A DNA stretch of 6,822 nt, taken from DASPFV01 sp035620975. Its GTDB lineage: Bacteria > Acidobacteriota > Vicinamibacteria > Vicinamibacterales > 2-12-FULL-66-21. The stretch is taken from assembly GCA_035620975.1 (NCBI GenBank), contig DASPFV010000171.1, positions 1 through 6,822 of the forward strand, written 5' to 3'. The notes under the pieces are model-generated. The model searched no databases. It was not told where the DNA came from and saw only the letters and a list, made by a program, of their open reading frames with translations. Within the stretch, counting starts at the first letter, position 1. Every line of letters begins with the position of its first letter. Shown here in pieces: positions 1 to 6,784 of the stretch. The position numbers were made by a program, and so were the translations under genes.

Positions 1-15
1 GCAAGACCTGACCCC
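1..15 (-). repeat. Short interspersed repeat, edge-truncated copy (GGGGTCAGGTCTTGC core)
   Basis: On the minus strand this reads GGGGTCAGGTCTTGC, identical to the first 15 bases of the two copies at 6732-6756 and 6785-6809, but in the opposite orientation. The copy probably continues beyond base 1. It lies 17 bases past the stop codon of the M28 peptidase gene, so it would be transcribed at the 3' end of that mRNA. I infer a REP-like or transposase-mobilised intergenic repeat. No transposase gene is visible in the window. Confidence 0.75.
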
Positions 16-32
16 CATCCTCCGCCCCCGGC

Positions 33-2162
33 TCACGGTGACAGCTGCTCCGCTGCCCGCCGGAGGGCGGCGGCCAGCCGGGTTGCCTGCCGTGTCGCGA
101 GCGGGCGGTCACCGCCGGCGAGCGCCTCCGCCACTCCCGGCAGCAGCTCGGGAGCGTAGGTGAACTTCGGCGCATAGACGAGATGCCGATACCAGGGACG
201 ACCGGGTATCCCACCCGGCTCCAGCAGCGCCCGCTCCACCGACATCAGCCTCGCGTTCAGCCCGTCCAGCCGCTGCCGGTCGCCGCGCGTGAGCGCGCTG
301 CGGCGGGCCTCGTTGAACGCGGCGGCCGCGCTCCGCAGAGACGCCGCTGCGTCCCGGACATCAGCCAGATCGACGTGCTCCGGTGGCTGATGGCTGGCGT
401 TCCACGTGCCAGCGATCTCGGCCGCGAACTCGTCGATCCGCTGCGCGTACGGCTCGTAATCGAGCGGAATCACGTCCGCGTCCGCAAGGCGCAGCGTCAG
501 GACGCCCCACAGCTGGACCATCGCGACGTGATAGCGGAATCCCGGGTCCCCGATTCTCGCCACCCAGTTGTAATTGTCGTACATCGAGTGGTACACCCCG
601 TACGGTCCGTCGAACGTCAGGTCCGCGATCGGCACTCCCAGGTGGTTCAGGAATACGGTGTAGTCTGACCCGCTGCCCAGCCGGTTGCTGACGAGATCTC
701 CGGCGCCGGCCGTCGGGAGCGTACCGCCCTCGCCGCTCTGCCGGTCTCGCGCCATGGCAGCGATTGACGCCCGCGTCGCAGGGTCGCGCACCAGCTGCGC
801 GGCCTCGGCGATCAGCTGGTTGAGCGCCGGCACGGCGGCTGCGCTGAACCGGGGGCCCGATGCCGCGCTGTCAACGTTGAGATAGGCGACGGCATTCCGA
901 CCGAGCCGCTCGGCGTGCTGCTCGCCCCACTCCGTCGACGACGTCAGCGTGAACTCCTCGGCATCCCAGCTGGCGAACAGGATCGAGCGTCTGGGCCGCC
1001 AGCCGCCGCGCACGAGCTCGCCCAGCGTGCGCGCGAGTTCCATGAGCGCCGCGGATCCGCTCGACGGATCGACACCGCCGAAAATCCAGGCGTCGCGATG
1101 GTTGCCGACGATCACGACGTCGTCCGGCCGCTCGGCGCCACGAATGCGGCCGGTGACCGTCCAGATCGGGCGAACGCGGTCGTCGGACTTCACCCGCAGC
1201 CGCACGACGGCCCCGCTTCCGCCCATCCTGTACGGGATCGGCAGAGCGCCTTTCCAGGCTGCCGGCGCTTCCGGTCCGCCGATGTGCTCCAGGATGACGC
1301 GGGCATCCTTATATGAGAGCGGTGCGCTGATGATCTTCGGGAGGGATACGGCGTCGGCTGCCGGGGTGCGCTTTGCACCGGGCACCGACGCCCAGCCCGG
1401 CGTGAGCGGATCCCCGGGCACCATGAAATCGTAGACGATGCCACCGCGCTGGATGTGGCTCTCGGGCCCCCATGGGCCGTCCGGGTACACCTTGCCCTTG
1501 GCGAACCCGTCGTCTGCGGGATCGGAGTAGATCAGGATCCCGGCGAGCCCGCGCCGCTGTGCCGTGAGGGCCTTGTACCCCCGATAACTGTACGGGACCG
1601 AGTACCGGACCAGCGCGATGCGCCCGCGGATGTCGATCCCCTGCGACTCCAGCAGGTCGTAATCCGCAGGATTGCCGCTCCCCGCGTAGACGACAGGAGC
1701 GACGACCTCGCCGGACGCCGAGTAGGCGTGATAAGGGATTCCGGCCAGCGCGGGATCGATGTGCGTATACGCGTCGCCTTCGATTGGATCCTCACGCATG
1801 GACGCCTGCCAGGCGACAGGCTCCGTCAGCGAGACCGACACCTCCTCCGGCCACGGCAGCAGCACCTCGTGTGTGGTGATCTCGACGTCCTCCAGACCGA
1901 AAGCCTGGAACTGATCGCGCGTCCATTCGGCGAGTTCGCGATCCCGCCGAGTGCCGGCCATGTGCGGCTGGTCCGCCAGATGCCGGAGTGCCTTGTCAAT
2001 GCGCCCGGCGGAGGGCAGATCGAGAAAGCGGCGCTCGAGCCTGTGGTGCCGCGCGGCAGACTCAGGCGAAAACCCCAGAGGCGCAGGTCCCGATGGCTGT
2101 CGCGCCGCGGCGAGGAGACCGAGACCCAGACCGAGAACCCCCACTCCGATGAGGATGCGCAT
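33..2162 (-). CDS. Exported M28-family zinc metallopeptidase, glutamate carboxypeptidase II-like
   Basis: Predicted 709-aa zinc exopeptidase with the domain order of human GCPII/transferrin-receptor relatives (GCPII is about 750 aa). Residues 3-20 are a hydrophobic signal or anchor segment with no lipobox Cys, so the protein is probably periplasmic or membrane-anchored. A protease-associated domain lies at about 110-330 and the M28 catalytic domain at about 330-560. It contains GNHRDAWIFGGVDP (H355, D365), SWDAEEF (catalytic E402, ligand E403), NVDS (D431) and YGVYHSMYDN (H525), giving all five zinc ligands. The TfR-like dimerisation domain spans about 590-705 and includes HLVYAP. By analogy it removes a C-terminal amino acid from a peptide or N-acyl amino acid. 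The GCPII substrate residues are not kept: GND reads GSD (S499), the RAR arginines are absent near 512-520, and K699 corresponds to T668. Specificity is therefore unknown. The start at 2162 is chosen because it opens the signal segment; an open frame runs 61 codons further upstream, but only by overlapping the preceding gene. It starts 7 bases after that gene's stop with only a weak AAGAAG-like ribosome site, which suggests translational coupling. Confidence 0.9.
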   Translation of the reverse strand: MRILIGVGVLGLGLGLLAAARQPSGPAPLGFSPESAARHHRLERRFLDLPSAGRIDKALRHLADQPHMAGTRRDRELAEWTRDQFQAFGLEDVEITTHEVLLPWPEEVSVSLTEPVAWQASMREDPIEGDAYTHIDPALAGIPYHAYSASGEVVAPVVYAGSGNPADYDLLESQGIDIRGRIALVRYSVPYSYRGYKALTAQRRGLAGILIYSDPADDGFAKGKVYPDGPWGPESHIQRGGIVYDFMVPGDPLTPGWASVPGAKRTPAADAVSLPKIISAPLSYKDARVILEHIGGPEAPAAWKGALPIPYRMGGSGAVVRLRVKSDDRVRPIWTVTGRIRGAERPDDVVIVGNHRDAWIFGGVDPSSGSAALMELARTLGELVRGGWRPRRSILFASWDAEEFTLTSSTEWGEQHAERLGRNAVAYLNVDSAASGPRFSAAAVPALNQLIAEAAQLVRDPATRASIAAMARDRQSGEGGTLPTAGAGDLVSNRLGSGSDYTVFLNHLGVPIADLTFDGPYGVYHSMYDNYNWVARIGDPGFRYHVAMVQLWGVLTLRLADADVIPLDYEPYAQRIDEFAAEIAGTWNASHQPPEHVDLADVRDAAASLRSAAAAFNEARRSALTRGDRQRLDGLNARLMSVERALLEPGGIPGRPWYRHLVYAPKFTYAPELLPGVAEALAGGDRPLATRQATRLAAALRRAAEQLSP

Positions 2163-2169
2163 GGATGAA

Positions 2170-3744
2170 CTACTTCTTGAGCTCGGCGGCAATCTCGCGT
2201 GCGGCGTTCTGGCCGGAGCCGCCGACGAGTCCACCACCGGGATGCGTGCCCGATCCGCAGAGGTACAGATGCTCGATCGGGCTTCGATACTGCGCCCAGC
2301 CCAGCGTCGGCCGCATGGTGAACAGCTGATCCAGGGACGGCTCACCGTGCAGGATGTGTCCGCCGGTCAGACCATAGACCGTCTCGAGATCCCGCGGCGT
2401 GATCACCTGCTGCTGCACGATCAGCCGCCCGAACCCGGGAGCGTGTCGATCGATGGCCTGGACGACGTTCGCGGCGAGCTCGGAGGCCGCATCGGTCCAG
2501 GGTCGGTCCGCGGCCAACCGGTACGGCGCGAACTGCGCGTACACCGACATCACATGCGCGCCGGTGGGCGCCATCGTCGGATCGTGCAGCGACGGCACCG
2601 TGATGTCGAGCCACGGTTCCGGGGAGATCTCGCCGTACTTCGAGGCGTCGAACGCCCGTTCCAGGTAGTCGATGCTGGGACCGATCTGCAGCCGGCCCCG
2701 GAGCTCCGGCGGGCCCGGGAGCCCGCGGAACACCGGCACCGCGCTGAGTGCGAAGTTGACCTTGGCCGCCGTACCCCGTGAGCGGAAGTTGCGGATGCGC
2801 GCCAGGAACCCGGGGTCGAGATCCACCGGGTCCACGAGCTGGAGGAACGTGTGCTTCGGATCCGCCGAGGAAATGACGGCGCGGGCGGTGATCTCCGTCC
2901 CGTCCGCGAGGGCCACGGCAGCCGCGCGTCCATCGCGTACGACGATGCGGCTGACGGCCGCTCCCGTCCGGATCTCGGCTCCAGCCTGCCTGGCGGCATC
3001 GGCCATCGCGCGTGTGAGCACGCCCGGCCCTCCTTTCACCAGGACGCTGCTGCCCGCCGGCACGGGGTCGGCCGCCGCGTTCATGAGCAGCACGGCGCCG
3101 GTTCCGGCCGACCAGGGTCCCTGTGCCGTCCCGAAGATCCCGCGGGCGGCCACGGCGGCCTGCAGCACGTCGGTCGTGAACCATTCGGCGACGAGATCGG
3201 CCACCGCCATCGGCATCCAGCGGAGCAACCGGAACGCGTCGGTCCTGCCGAGCGCGCGGAAGCGCCGTCCGGTTTTCAAGAGATCCCACAGCTCCGAGGC
3301 GCCAGGGCCGTCGAGTGAGGGCGGCGTCATCTCGAGAATCGGGGCGAGGAACGCGCCGAGCCTGGCAAGGGTGCGGCCGAACTCGGGGTAGGCCGCAGCG
3401 TCCTGAGTGGAAAACCCGCGGATGGCGTCCACCGTCTTCGCTTCGTCGGCGGCAAACACCAGAGGGCGGCCATCTCCGGCGAACGCGACCAGGCGCGGAT
3501 CCGGGTGTACGAGCTCGACGCCACGGGCCCCCAGGCGCATGTCCCGGAAAACGGAGGGCCGAAGCGGCCCGGTGGCGTGCGCGAGCGTGGGAGCCGTATA
3601 ACCCGGCGCGAGCTCCTCGGAGATCGCGGCGCCACCCACGATCGGACGTCGCTCGAGCACGAGGGCAGGCACGCCGGCCCGACCCAGGTAGAACGCCGCG
3701 ATCAGTCCATTGTGGCCGGCTCCGATGATGACGACGGGCGTCAC
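2170..3744 (-). CDS. FAD-dependent oxidoreductase, phytoene desaturase/PYROXD2 type (second paralogue)
   Basis: Predicted 524-aa cytoplasmic flavoprotein of the amine-oxidase/phytoene-desaturase superfamily, closest in pattern to PYROXD2-like proteins of unknown substrate. The N-terminal Rossmann fold has IIGAGHNGL (residues 6-14), then the acidic FAD-ribose residue in LERR (E31) and the GG pair at 37-38. The C-terminal FAD motif is at about 482-516 (GWAQYR, CGSGTHPGGG, NAAR). It is a paralogue of the neighbouring 3741-5324 product: 37 of 60 residues match, by hand count, between residues 459-518 here and 461-520 there. The second paralogue departs from the family-typical GAPGRN element, reading GGSGQN at 508-513, so its active site or FAD contacts may have diverged. 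The start codon is GTG. The fold begins at residue 4, so no later start is plausible. It overlaps the upstream stop codon by 4 bases (GTGA). The name 'phytoene desaturase' should not be read as carotenoid synthesis, since no carotenoid genes are nearby. Confidence 0.9.
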   Translation of the reverse strand: MTPVVIIGAGHNGLIAAFYLGRAGVPALVLERRPIVGGAAISEELAPGYTAPTLAHATGPLRPSVFRDMRLGARGVELVHPDPRLVAFAGDGRPLVFAADEAKTVDAIRGFSTQDAAAYPEFGRTLARLGAFLAPILEMTPPSLDGPGASELWDLLKTGRRFRALGRTDAFRLLRWMPMAVADLVAEWFTTDVLQAAVAARGIFGTAQGPWSAGTGAVLLMNAAADPVPAGSSVLVKGGPGVLTRAMADAARQAGAEIRTGAAVSRIVVRDGRAAAVALADGTEITARAVISSADPKHTFLQLVDPVDLDPGFLARIRNFRSRGTAAKVNFALSAVPVFRGLPGPPELRGRLQIGPSIDYLERAFDASKYGEISPEPWLDITVPSLHDPTMAPTGAHVMSVYAQFAPYRLAADRPWTDAASELAANVVQAIDRHAPGFGRLIVQQQVITPRDLETVYGLTGGHILHGEPSLDQLFTMRPTLGWAQYRSPIEHLYLCGSGTHPGGGLVGGSGQNAAREIAAELKK

Positions 3745-5324
3745 CGGCCTCCTGCCTCTTTCAGGATCCGTCTCGCGGCATTACGCCCCGGGGCGCCCAT
3801 GATCCCGCCGCCGGGATGGGTCGCCGAACCGCACATGTAGAGGTTCCTGACAGGCGTCCGGTACTGGGCCCATCCGGCTGCGGGGCGCAGAAAGAAGAGC
3901 TGCTCGAGCGTCAGCTCGCCTTGGAAGATGTTGCCTTCGGTCAGGCCCCATTCCCGCTCCAGATCGAGGGGCGTGAGGATCTGACGATGCAGAATGATGT
4001 CCCGGATGTTCGGGGCGTACTCGGCAATGGTGTCGATGACGGTGTCCCCGAAGGCGTCACGGTGGTCGTCCCACGAGCCTTCTTTGAGGTGGTAGGGCGC
4101 GTACTGCACGAAGCACGACATGACGTGCTTGCCCGGCGGTGCTACCGAGGGGTCGGTGAGGCTCGGGATCACCATGTCGATATACGGTCGGCGCGAGTAG
4201 CGGCCGTATTTGGCCTCGTCGTACGCGCGCTCCATGTAGTCGACGCCGGGCGAGATCGAGACGGCACCGCGGAGGTGCGCGCCGGGTCCTGGACGGGATC
4301 GGAAATCGGGCAGCGAGTCGAGCGCCAGGTTCACCTTGCCAGACGAGCCGCGGTATTTGTAGCGCCGGACGTCGGCGACGAACTCGTCCGGCAGGTGCTC
4401 GGCGCCGACCATCCGCAGGAACGTGAGGTTCGGGTCGACGCTCGAGGAGACGACGCCGGCGGTCAGGTAATCGCCGTTCTCCAGCACGACGCCGACAGCT
4501 GCGCCGTCCTTGACGATGATCTTGGAGACGGCTGTGCTGGTCCGGATCTCGGCGCCGGCCTTCCGCGCGGCGTCCCCGATGGCGTTCGAGATGGCGCCGG
4601 TTCCGCCCCGGGAGAGGCCCCACGAACGGAAGGCCCCGTCGATCTCCCCCATGTAATGGTGCAGGAGCACGTAGGCCGTGCCGGGTGAGCGCACGCCCAG
4701 GAACGTCCCGATGATCCCCGACGCCGACATGGTCGCCTTGAGCACGTCCGTCTCGAACCACTGGTCGAGGAAGTCGACGGCGCTCATCGTCATGAGCTGG
4801 ATCTGGTTGTACTTGTCCTCGACGGGGAGCGCCGCGAATCGCCGGCCGAGGAACAGCAGGTCCATCAGGCCGCGAGGCTCGAGCGACGTCGGGTCCGGAG
4901 GCGTCATGTCGAGGATCGGCTTGACGAAGCGGCCCATGTCGACCATGGCCTTGCCGTACTCGTCGTATGCCTCCGCGTCGAGCTTCGAGTGGCGCGCGAT
5001 CTCGCGGCGCGTTGTGGCGTGGTCGTTCACGCGCCAGAGATAGTTGCCGTTCGGCATGGGCGTAAACGTGCCGTCGAGCGGCAGAATCTCGAGCCCGTGG
5101 CCCGGCAGGTCCAGCTCGCGGATGATCTCGGGCCGCAGGAGCGACACGACGTAGGAGCAGACCGAGAACTTGAAGCCGGGGAATACCTCCTCCGTCACGG
5201 CGGCGCCGCCGAGCACGTGCCGGCGCTCCAGCACGAGCACGCGGCGTCCCGCGCGCGCGAGGTACGCCGCATTCACCAGCCCGTTATGGCCGCCGCCGAT
5301 GACGATCGCGTCGTAGTGGGACAC
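3741..5324 (-). CDS. FAD-dependent oxidoreductase, phytoene desaturase/PYROXD2 type (first paralogue)
   Basis: Predicted 527-aa flavoprotein and first gene of the minus-strand operon. The dinucleotide-binding motif is VIGGGHNGL at residues 8-16, followed by LERR (E33) and LGGAA (38-42). The central region holds GRFVKPILDMTPP (131-143) and GTGAISNAIGDAARKAGAEI (241-260), the second matching a segment of the neighbouring paralogue. The C-terminal FAD motif at 484-518 reads GWAQYR, CGSATHPGGG and GAPGRNAAR, the form I regard as typical of PYROXD2-like proteins. It is expected to oxidise a C-N or C-C bond using FAD, but the substrate is unknown. The start is placed at GTG (5322-5324), giving MSHYDAIVIGGG, because the fold begins at once. 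The open frame extends 88 codons upstream to 5588, but that part is Arg/Pro/Ser-rich, resembles no domain and overlaps the start of the divergent gene. No clear ribosome-binding site precedes the GTG, so a leaderless or weakly initiated mRNA is possible. Confidence 0.88.
   Translation of the reverse strand: MSHYDAIVIGGGHNGLVNAAYLARAGRRVLVLERRHVLGGAAVTEEVFPGFKFSVCSYVVSLLRPEIIRELDLPGHGLEILPLDGTFTPMPNGNYLWRVNDHATTRREIARHSKLDAEAYDEYGKAMVDMGRFVKPILDMTPPDPTSLEPRGLMDLLFLGRRFAALPVEDKYNQIQLMTMSAVDFLDQWFETDVLKATMSASGIIGTFLGVRSPGTAYVLLHHYMGEIDGAFRSWGLSRGGTGAISNAIGDAARKAGAEIRTSTAVSKIIVKDGAAVGVVLENGDYLTAGVVSSSVDPNLTFLRMVGAEHLPDEFVADVRRYKYRGSSGKVNLALDSLPDFRSRPGPGAHLRGAVSISPGVDYMERAYDEAKYGRYSRRPYIDMVIPSLTDPSVAPPGKHVMSCFVQYAPYHLKEGSWDDHRDAFGDTVIDTIAEYAPNIRDIILHRQILTPLDLEREWGLTEGNIFQGELTLEQLFFLRPAAGWAQYRTPVRNLYMCGSATHPGGGIMGAPGRNAARRILKEAGGR
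3748..3753 (-). promoter_or_regulatory. Shine-Dalgarno AGGAGG for the second flavoprotein gene
   Basis: The minus strand reads AGGAGG followed by CCG and then the GTG start at 3744. The match is perfect but the 3-base gap is shorter than usual. A further GA-rich stretch (AAAGAGG) lies just upstream. The site is inside the last codons of the preceding gene, which supports coupled translation and the choice of the GTG start. Confidence 0.6.
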
Positions 5325-5350
5325 CAGCGTGTGCGTGTGCCAGCTTAACC

Positions 5351-5356
5351 TATAAT
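5351..5356 (+). promoter_or_regulatory. Candidate -10 element (TATAAT) for the GcvT-like gene
   Basis: This is an exact TATAAT in a GC-rich background. No recognisable TTGACA-like hexamer lies 16-18 bases upstream (CGTGTG at 17) and there is no TG extension, so it may need an activator. Transcription from here would begin near 5363 and give a leader of about 170 bases containing the two hairpins. Confidence 0.4.
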
Positions 5357-5362
5357 CGCGGA

Positions 5363-5384
5363 GAACCGCGGAGGCCCGTGGTTC
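5363..5384 (+). other. Hairpin A in the GcvT-like gene leader
   Basis: GAACCGCGG (5363-5371) pairs with CCGTGGTTC (5376-5384) around an AGGC loop: nine pairs including one G-T. An alternative 5-bp hairpin, CGCGG/CCGCG around AGAA (5357-5370), uses some of the same bases, so the two structures are mutually exclusive. No U-tract follows, so it is not an intrinsic terminator. Confidence 0.5.
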
Positions 5385-5442
5385 GGCGGGACGCGGTTGG
5401 CCGGTGGGGATCCGCGGACGCCGTGGTTCCGAAGGGACGCGG
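5366..5442 (+). repeat. Imperfect tandem duplication of a 31-base unit (5366-5396 and 5412-5442)
   Basis: The two units start 46 bases apart. With one single-base gap in each, I count 27 matches, in shared blocks CCGCGGA, CCGTGGTTC and GGGACGCGG. Each unit supplies most of a similar hairpin (A at 5363-5384, B at 5408-5430). A weaker relative (GCCGTG, TCCG, GACGCGG) may exist at 5456-5475. This could be a duplicated protein-binding site, an RNA structure in the leader, or a genomic repeat. It matches no riboswitch I know; the glycine riboswitch core is absent. Confidence 0.6.
5408..5430 (+). other. Hairpin B in the GcvT-like gene leader
   Basis: The arm at 5408-5417 pairs with 5421-5430 around an ACG loop: ten positions with one T-T mismatch and one G-T pair. 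The G-T pair is at the same place as in hairpin A, so shape as well as sequence is shared between the copies. Confidence 0.45.
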
Positions 5443-5532
5443 AAGAGAGCGCTACGCCGTGATCCGGACGCGGGCGGATGCAGGCGTCGGAACGTGCGCG
5501 CGGAACGCGAAGCCTCCGCATCCACGAGCATC

Positions 5533-6732
5533 ATGCCGATTGGCACTGCCCTACACGACCGCACGTTCGCGCTCTGCGAGAGCCTCAACTACCGCGAGTG
5601 GTCCGGGTATTACGCAGTCAGCGCCTACGAGAGCCATCACGAGCACGAGTACAACGCGATCCGCAATGCTGCAGCGCTGATCGACGTCTCTCCGCTGTTC
5701 AAGTACCTGGTCACGGGGCGGGATGCCGCCCGCCTGGTTGATCGGCTGATCACGCGCGATGTCGGCAAGATGGCCGTCGGCCAGGTCTACTACACGCCCT
5801 GGTGCGACGAGCACGGCAAGGTGATCGACGATGGCACGGTCTCGCGGCTCGACGAGCAGGTGTTCCGATGGACGGCCGCCGATCCCAGCCTCCGCTGGTT
5901 CACTCAGAACGCCGCCGGGCTCGAGGTCGTGATCGACGACATGTCGGAGGAGGTGGCGGCGCTCGCACTCCAGGGACCCACGTCGGCGCGCGTGCTTCGC
6001 GCGGCCTCGGACGTGGACATCGAGGCGCTCAAGTACTTCCGCGTGGCGAGCGGGATGGTTGCGGGCGTGCCGGTCGATATCTCACGCACCGGCTATACAG
6101 GCGATCTCGGCTACGAGGTGTGGATGCGCGCGCGTCACGCGGTCCACGTCTGGGACGCCCTGATAGAGGCCGGCCGGCCACACGATCTCAAGCCTGCCGG
6201 CATGCTGGCCCTCGACGTGGCCAGGGTCGAGGCCGGCCTGCTCCTGATCGACGTCGACTTCTTCGGGAGCAAGAAGGCGCTGGTGCCGGCCCAGAAGTAC
6301 ACGCCGTACGAAATGGGGCTGGGCCGGTTGGTGAGTCTCGACAAGGGCCGTTTCATCGGGCAGCAGGCGCTGCGGGAGGAGCAGCGCCGCGGACACGTCC
6401 GGCAGGTCGTGGGGCTGGCCGTGGACTGGTCGGAGGTCGAGGGCATCTACGATCGGGCCGGGCTGCCGCCGACCGTCGGCGCCACGGCGTCGCGGGTCGC
6501 CGTGCCGCTCTATCGAAGCGGTCGGCAGGTGGGCCGCGCGACCACGACGACCTGGTCCCCGGTCCTCAAGCGATTGATCGCGCTCGGCACGGTCGACCGT
6601 CCGCACTACGCGGAGGGGACCGTGCTCCAGATGGAGGCAACCGTCGAGGCCGTCCGCCACAAAGTGTCCGCGACGGTCGTGAAGACCCCGTTCTTCAACC
6701 CTCCGCGCAAAGCGGCCACGCCCCCGGCGTAG
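5533..6732 (+). CDS. GcvT-like aminomethyltransferase-family (folate-binding) protein
   Basis: Predicted 399-aa cytoplasmic protein of the glycine-cleavage T/sarcosine and dimethylglycine dehydrogenase/DmdA folate-binding superfamily. Members move a one-carbon unit from an amine or thioether to tetrahydrofolate. Visible signatures are GKVIDDGTV (95-103) with the Asp (D100) matching the catalytic Asp of T-proteins, ALQGPTS (145-151), RTGYTGDLGYEVW (185-197), ARVEAGL (230-236) and KGRFIGQQAL (271-280). The C-terminal barrel has WSPVLKRLIALGTV (341-354) and PFFNPPRK (386-393). Where canonical GcvT has LYG-x-D it reads LLLIDVDFFGSKKALVPAQK, apparently with extra residues before GLGRLV. This, with no gcvH or gcvP nearby, suggests a paralogue with another methyl or methylene donor. 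ATG at 5533 is preferred because homology starts just after it; the open frame from 5404 adds 43 Arg-rich residues lying over the hairpin repeats. The ribosome site is weak (ACGAG). The TAG stop shares its G with the first base of the downstream repeat. Confidence 0.88.
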   Translation: MPIGTALHDRTFALCESLNYREWSGYYAVSAYESHHEHEYNAIRNAAALIDVSPLFKYLVTGRDAARLVDRLITRDVGKMAVGQVYYTPWCDEHGKVIDDGTVSRLDEQVFRWTAADPSLRWFTQNAAGLEVVIDDMSEEVAALALQGPTSARVLRAASDVDIEALKYFRVASGMVAGVPVDISRTGYTGDLGYEVWMRARHAVHVWDALIEAGRPHDLKPAGMLALDVARVEAGLLLIDVDFFGSKKALVPAQKYTPYEMGLGRLVSLDKGRFIGQQALREEQRRGHVRQVVGLAVDWSEVEGIYDRAGLPPTVGATASRVAVPLYRSGRQVGRATTTTWSPVLKRLIALGTVDRPHYAEGTVLQMEATVEAVRHKVSATVVKTPFFNPPRKAATPPA

Positions 6733-6756
6733 GGGTCAGGTCTTGCATTGACGTAC
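6732..6756 (+). repeat. 25-base interspersed repeat, copy 2
   Basis: It begins GGGGTCAGGTCTTGC and continues ATTGACGTAC, identical over 25 bases to 6785-6809. It starts on the last base of the GcvT-like stop codon. It has the same orientation relative to its gene as the copy at 1-15 has to the M28 gene. Confidence 0.85.
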
Positions 6757-6758
6757 GG

Positions 6759-6776
6759 TGACAACCGCAGGTGTCA
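6759..6776 (+). other. Small hairpin between the two 25-base repeats
   Basis: TGACA (6759-6763) pairs with TGTCA (6772-6776). Inside it CC (6765-6766) pairs with GG (6770-6771) across a GCA loop, with A6764 bulged. The result is a repeat-hairpin-repeat layout. No T-run follows, so it is not a classical terminator. Confidence 0.4.
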
Positions 6777-6784
6777 GGACGGCT

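Larger units (their letters stand above)
5325..5532. promoter_or_regulatory. Divergent promoter region between flavoprotein operon and GcvT-like gene
   Basis: This 208-base spacer must hold the start signals for both directions. It contains a local AT-rich island at about 5344-5356 inside very GC-rich DNA. On the plus strand the island gives TATAAT (5351-5356). On the minus strand it gives TATAGG (5354-5349), a weaker -10 candidate about 25 bases before the GTG. A tandem GTGTGC-type stretch lies at 5328-5340. Downstream of the island is a duplicated hairpin-forming sequence. Individual promoters are inferred, not shown. Confidence 0.55.

Noticed and set aside
1455..2168. Long plus-strand open frame opposite the M28 gene
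   Set aside because: Composition is typical of an antisense shadow in GC-rich DNA, with no recognisable domain, and it lies wholly opposite a well-supported gene.
2163..2345. N-terminal extension of the M28 peptidase to 2345
   Set aside because: These 61 codons overlap the upstream flavoprotein gene in another frame. The signal segment begins at the ATG ending at 2162.
3816..4688. 290-residue plus-strand open frame opposite the first flavoprotein gene
   Set aside because: It is antisense to a gene with clear motifs, has no domain of its own, and is explained by GC-rich codon bias removing stops.
2170..5324. Carotenoid biosynthesis cluster
   Set aside because: The flavoproteins resemble phytoene desaturases only at superfamily level; C-terminal motifs fit PYROXD2-like proteins better and no crtB- or crtE-like gene is present.
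5404..5532. N-terminal extension of the GcvT-like protein from 5404
   Set aside because: The 43 residues are Arg-rich and come from the hairpin repeat region; family similarity begins just after the ATG at 5533.
5357..5532. Glycine riboswitch upstream of the GcvT-like gene
   Set aside because: Tandem structures before a gcvT-like gene made this worth testing, but the conserved glycine-aptamer core sequences are absent and the two hairpins are too small.
5325..5588. N-terminal extension of the first flavoprotein to 5588
   Set aside because: The extra 88 codons are Arg/Pro/Ser-rich with no domain, precede the Rossmann fold and overlap the divergent gene and its promoter region. GTG at 5324 fits the fold.
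5802..6761. 319-residue plus-strand frame overlapping the GcvT-like gene
   Set aside because: It is very Arg/Gly-rich, a frame-shifted shadow of the real gene, and runs into the downstream repeat.
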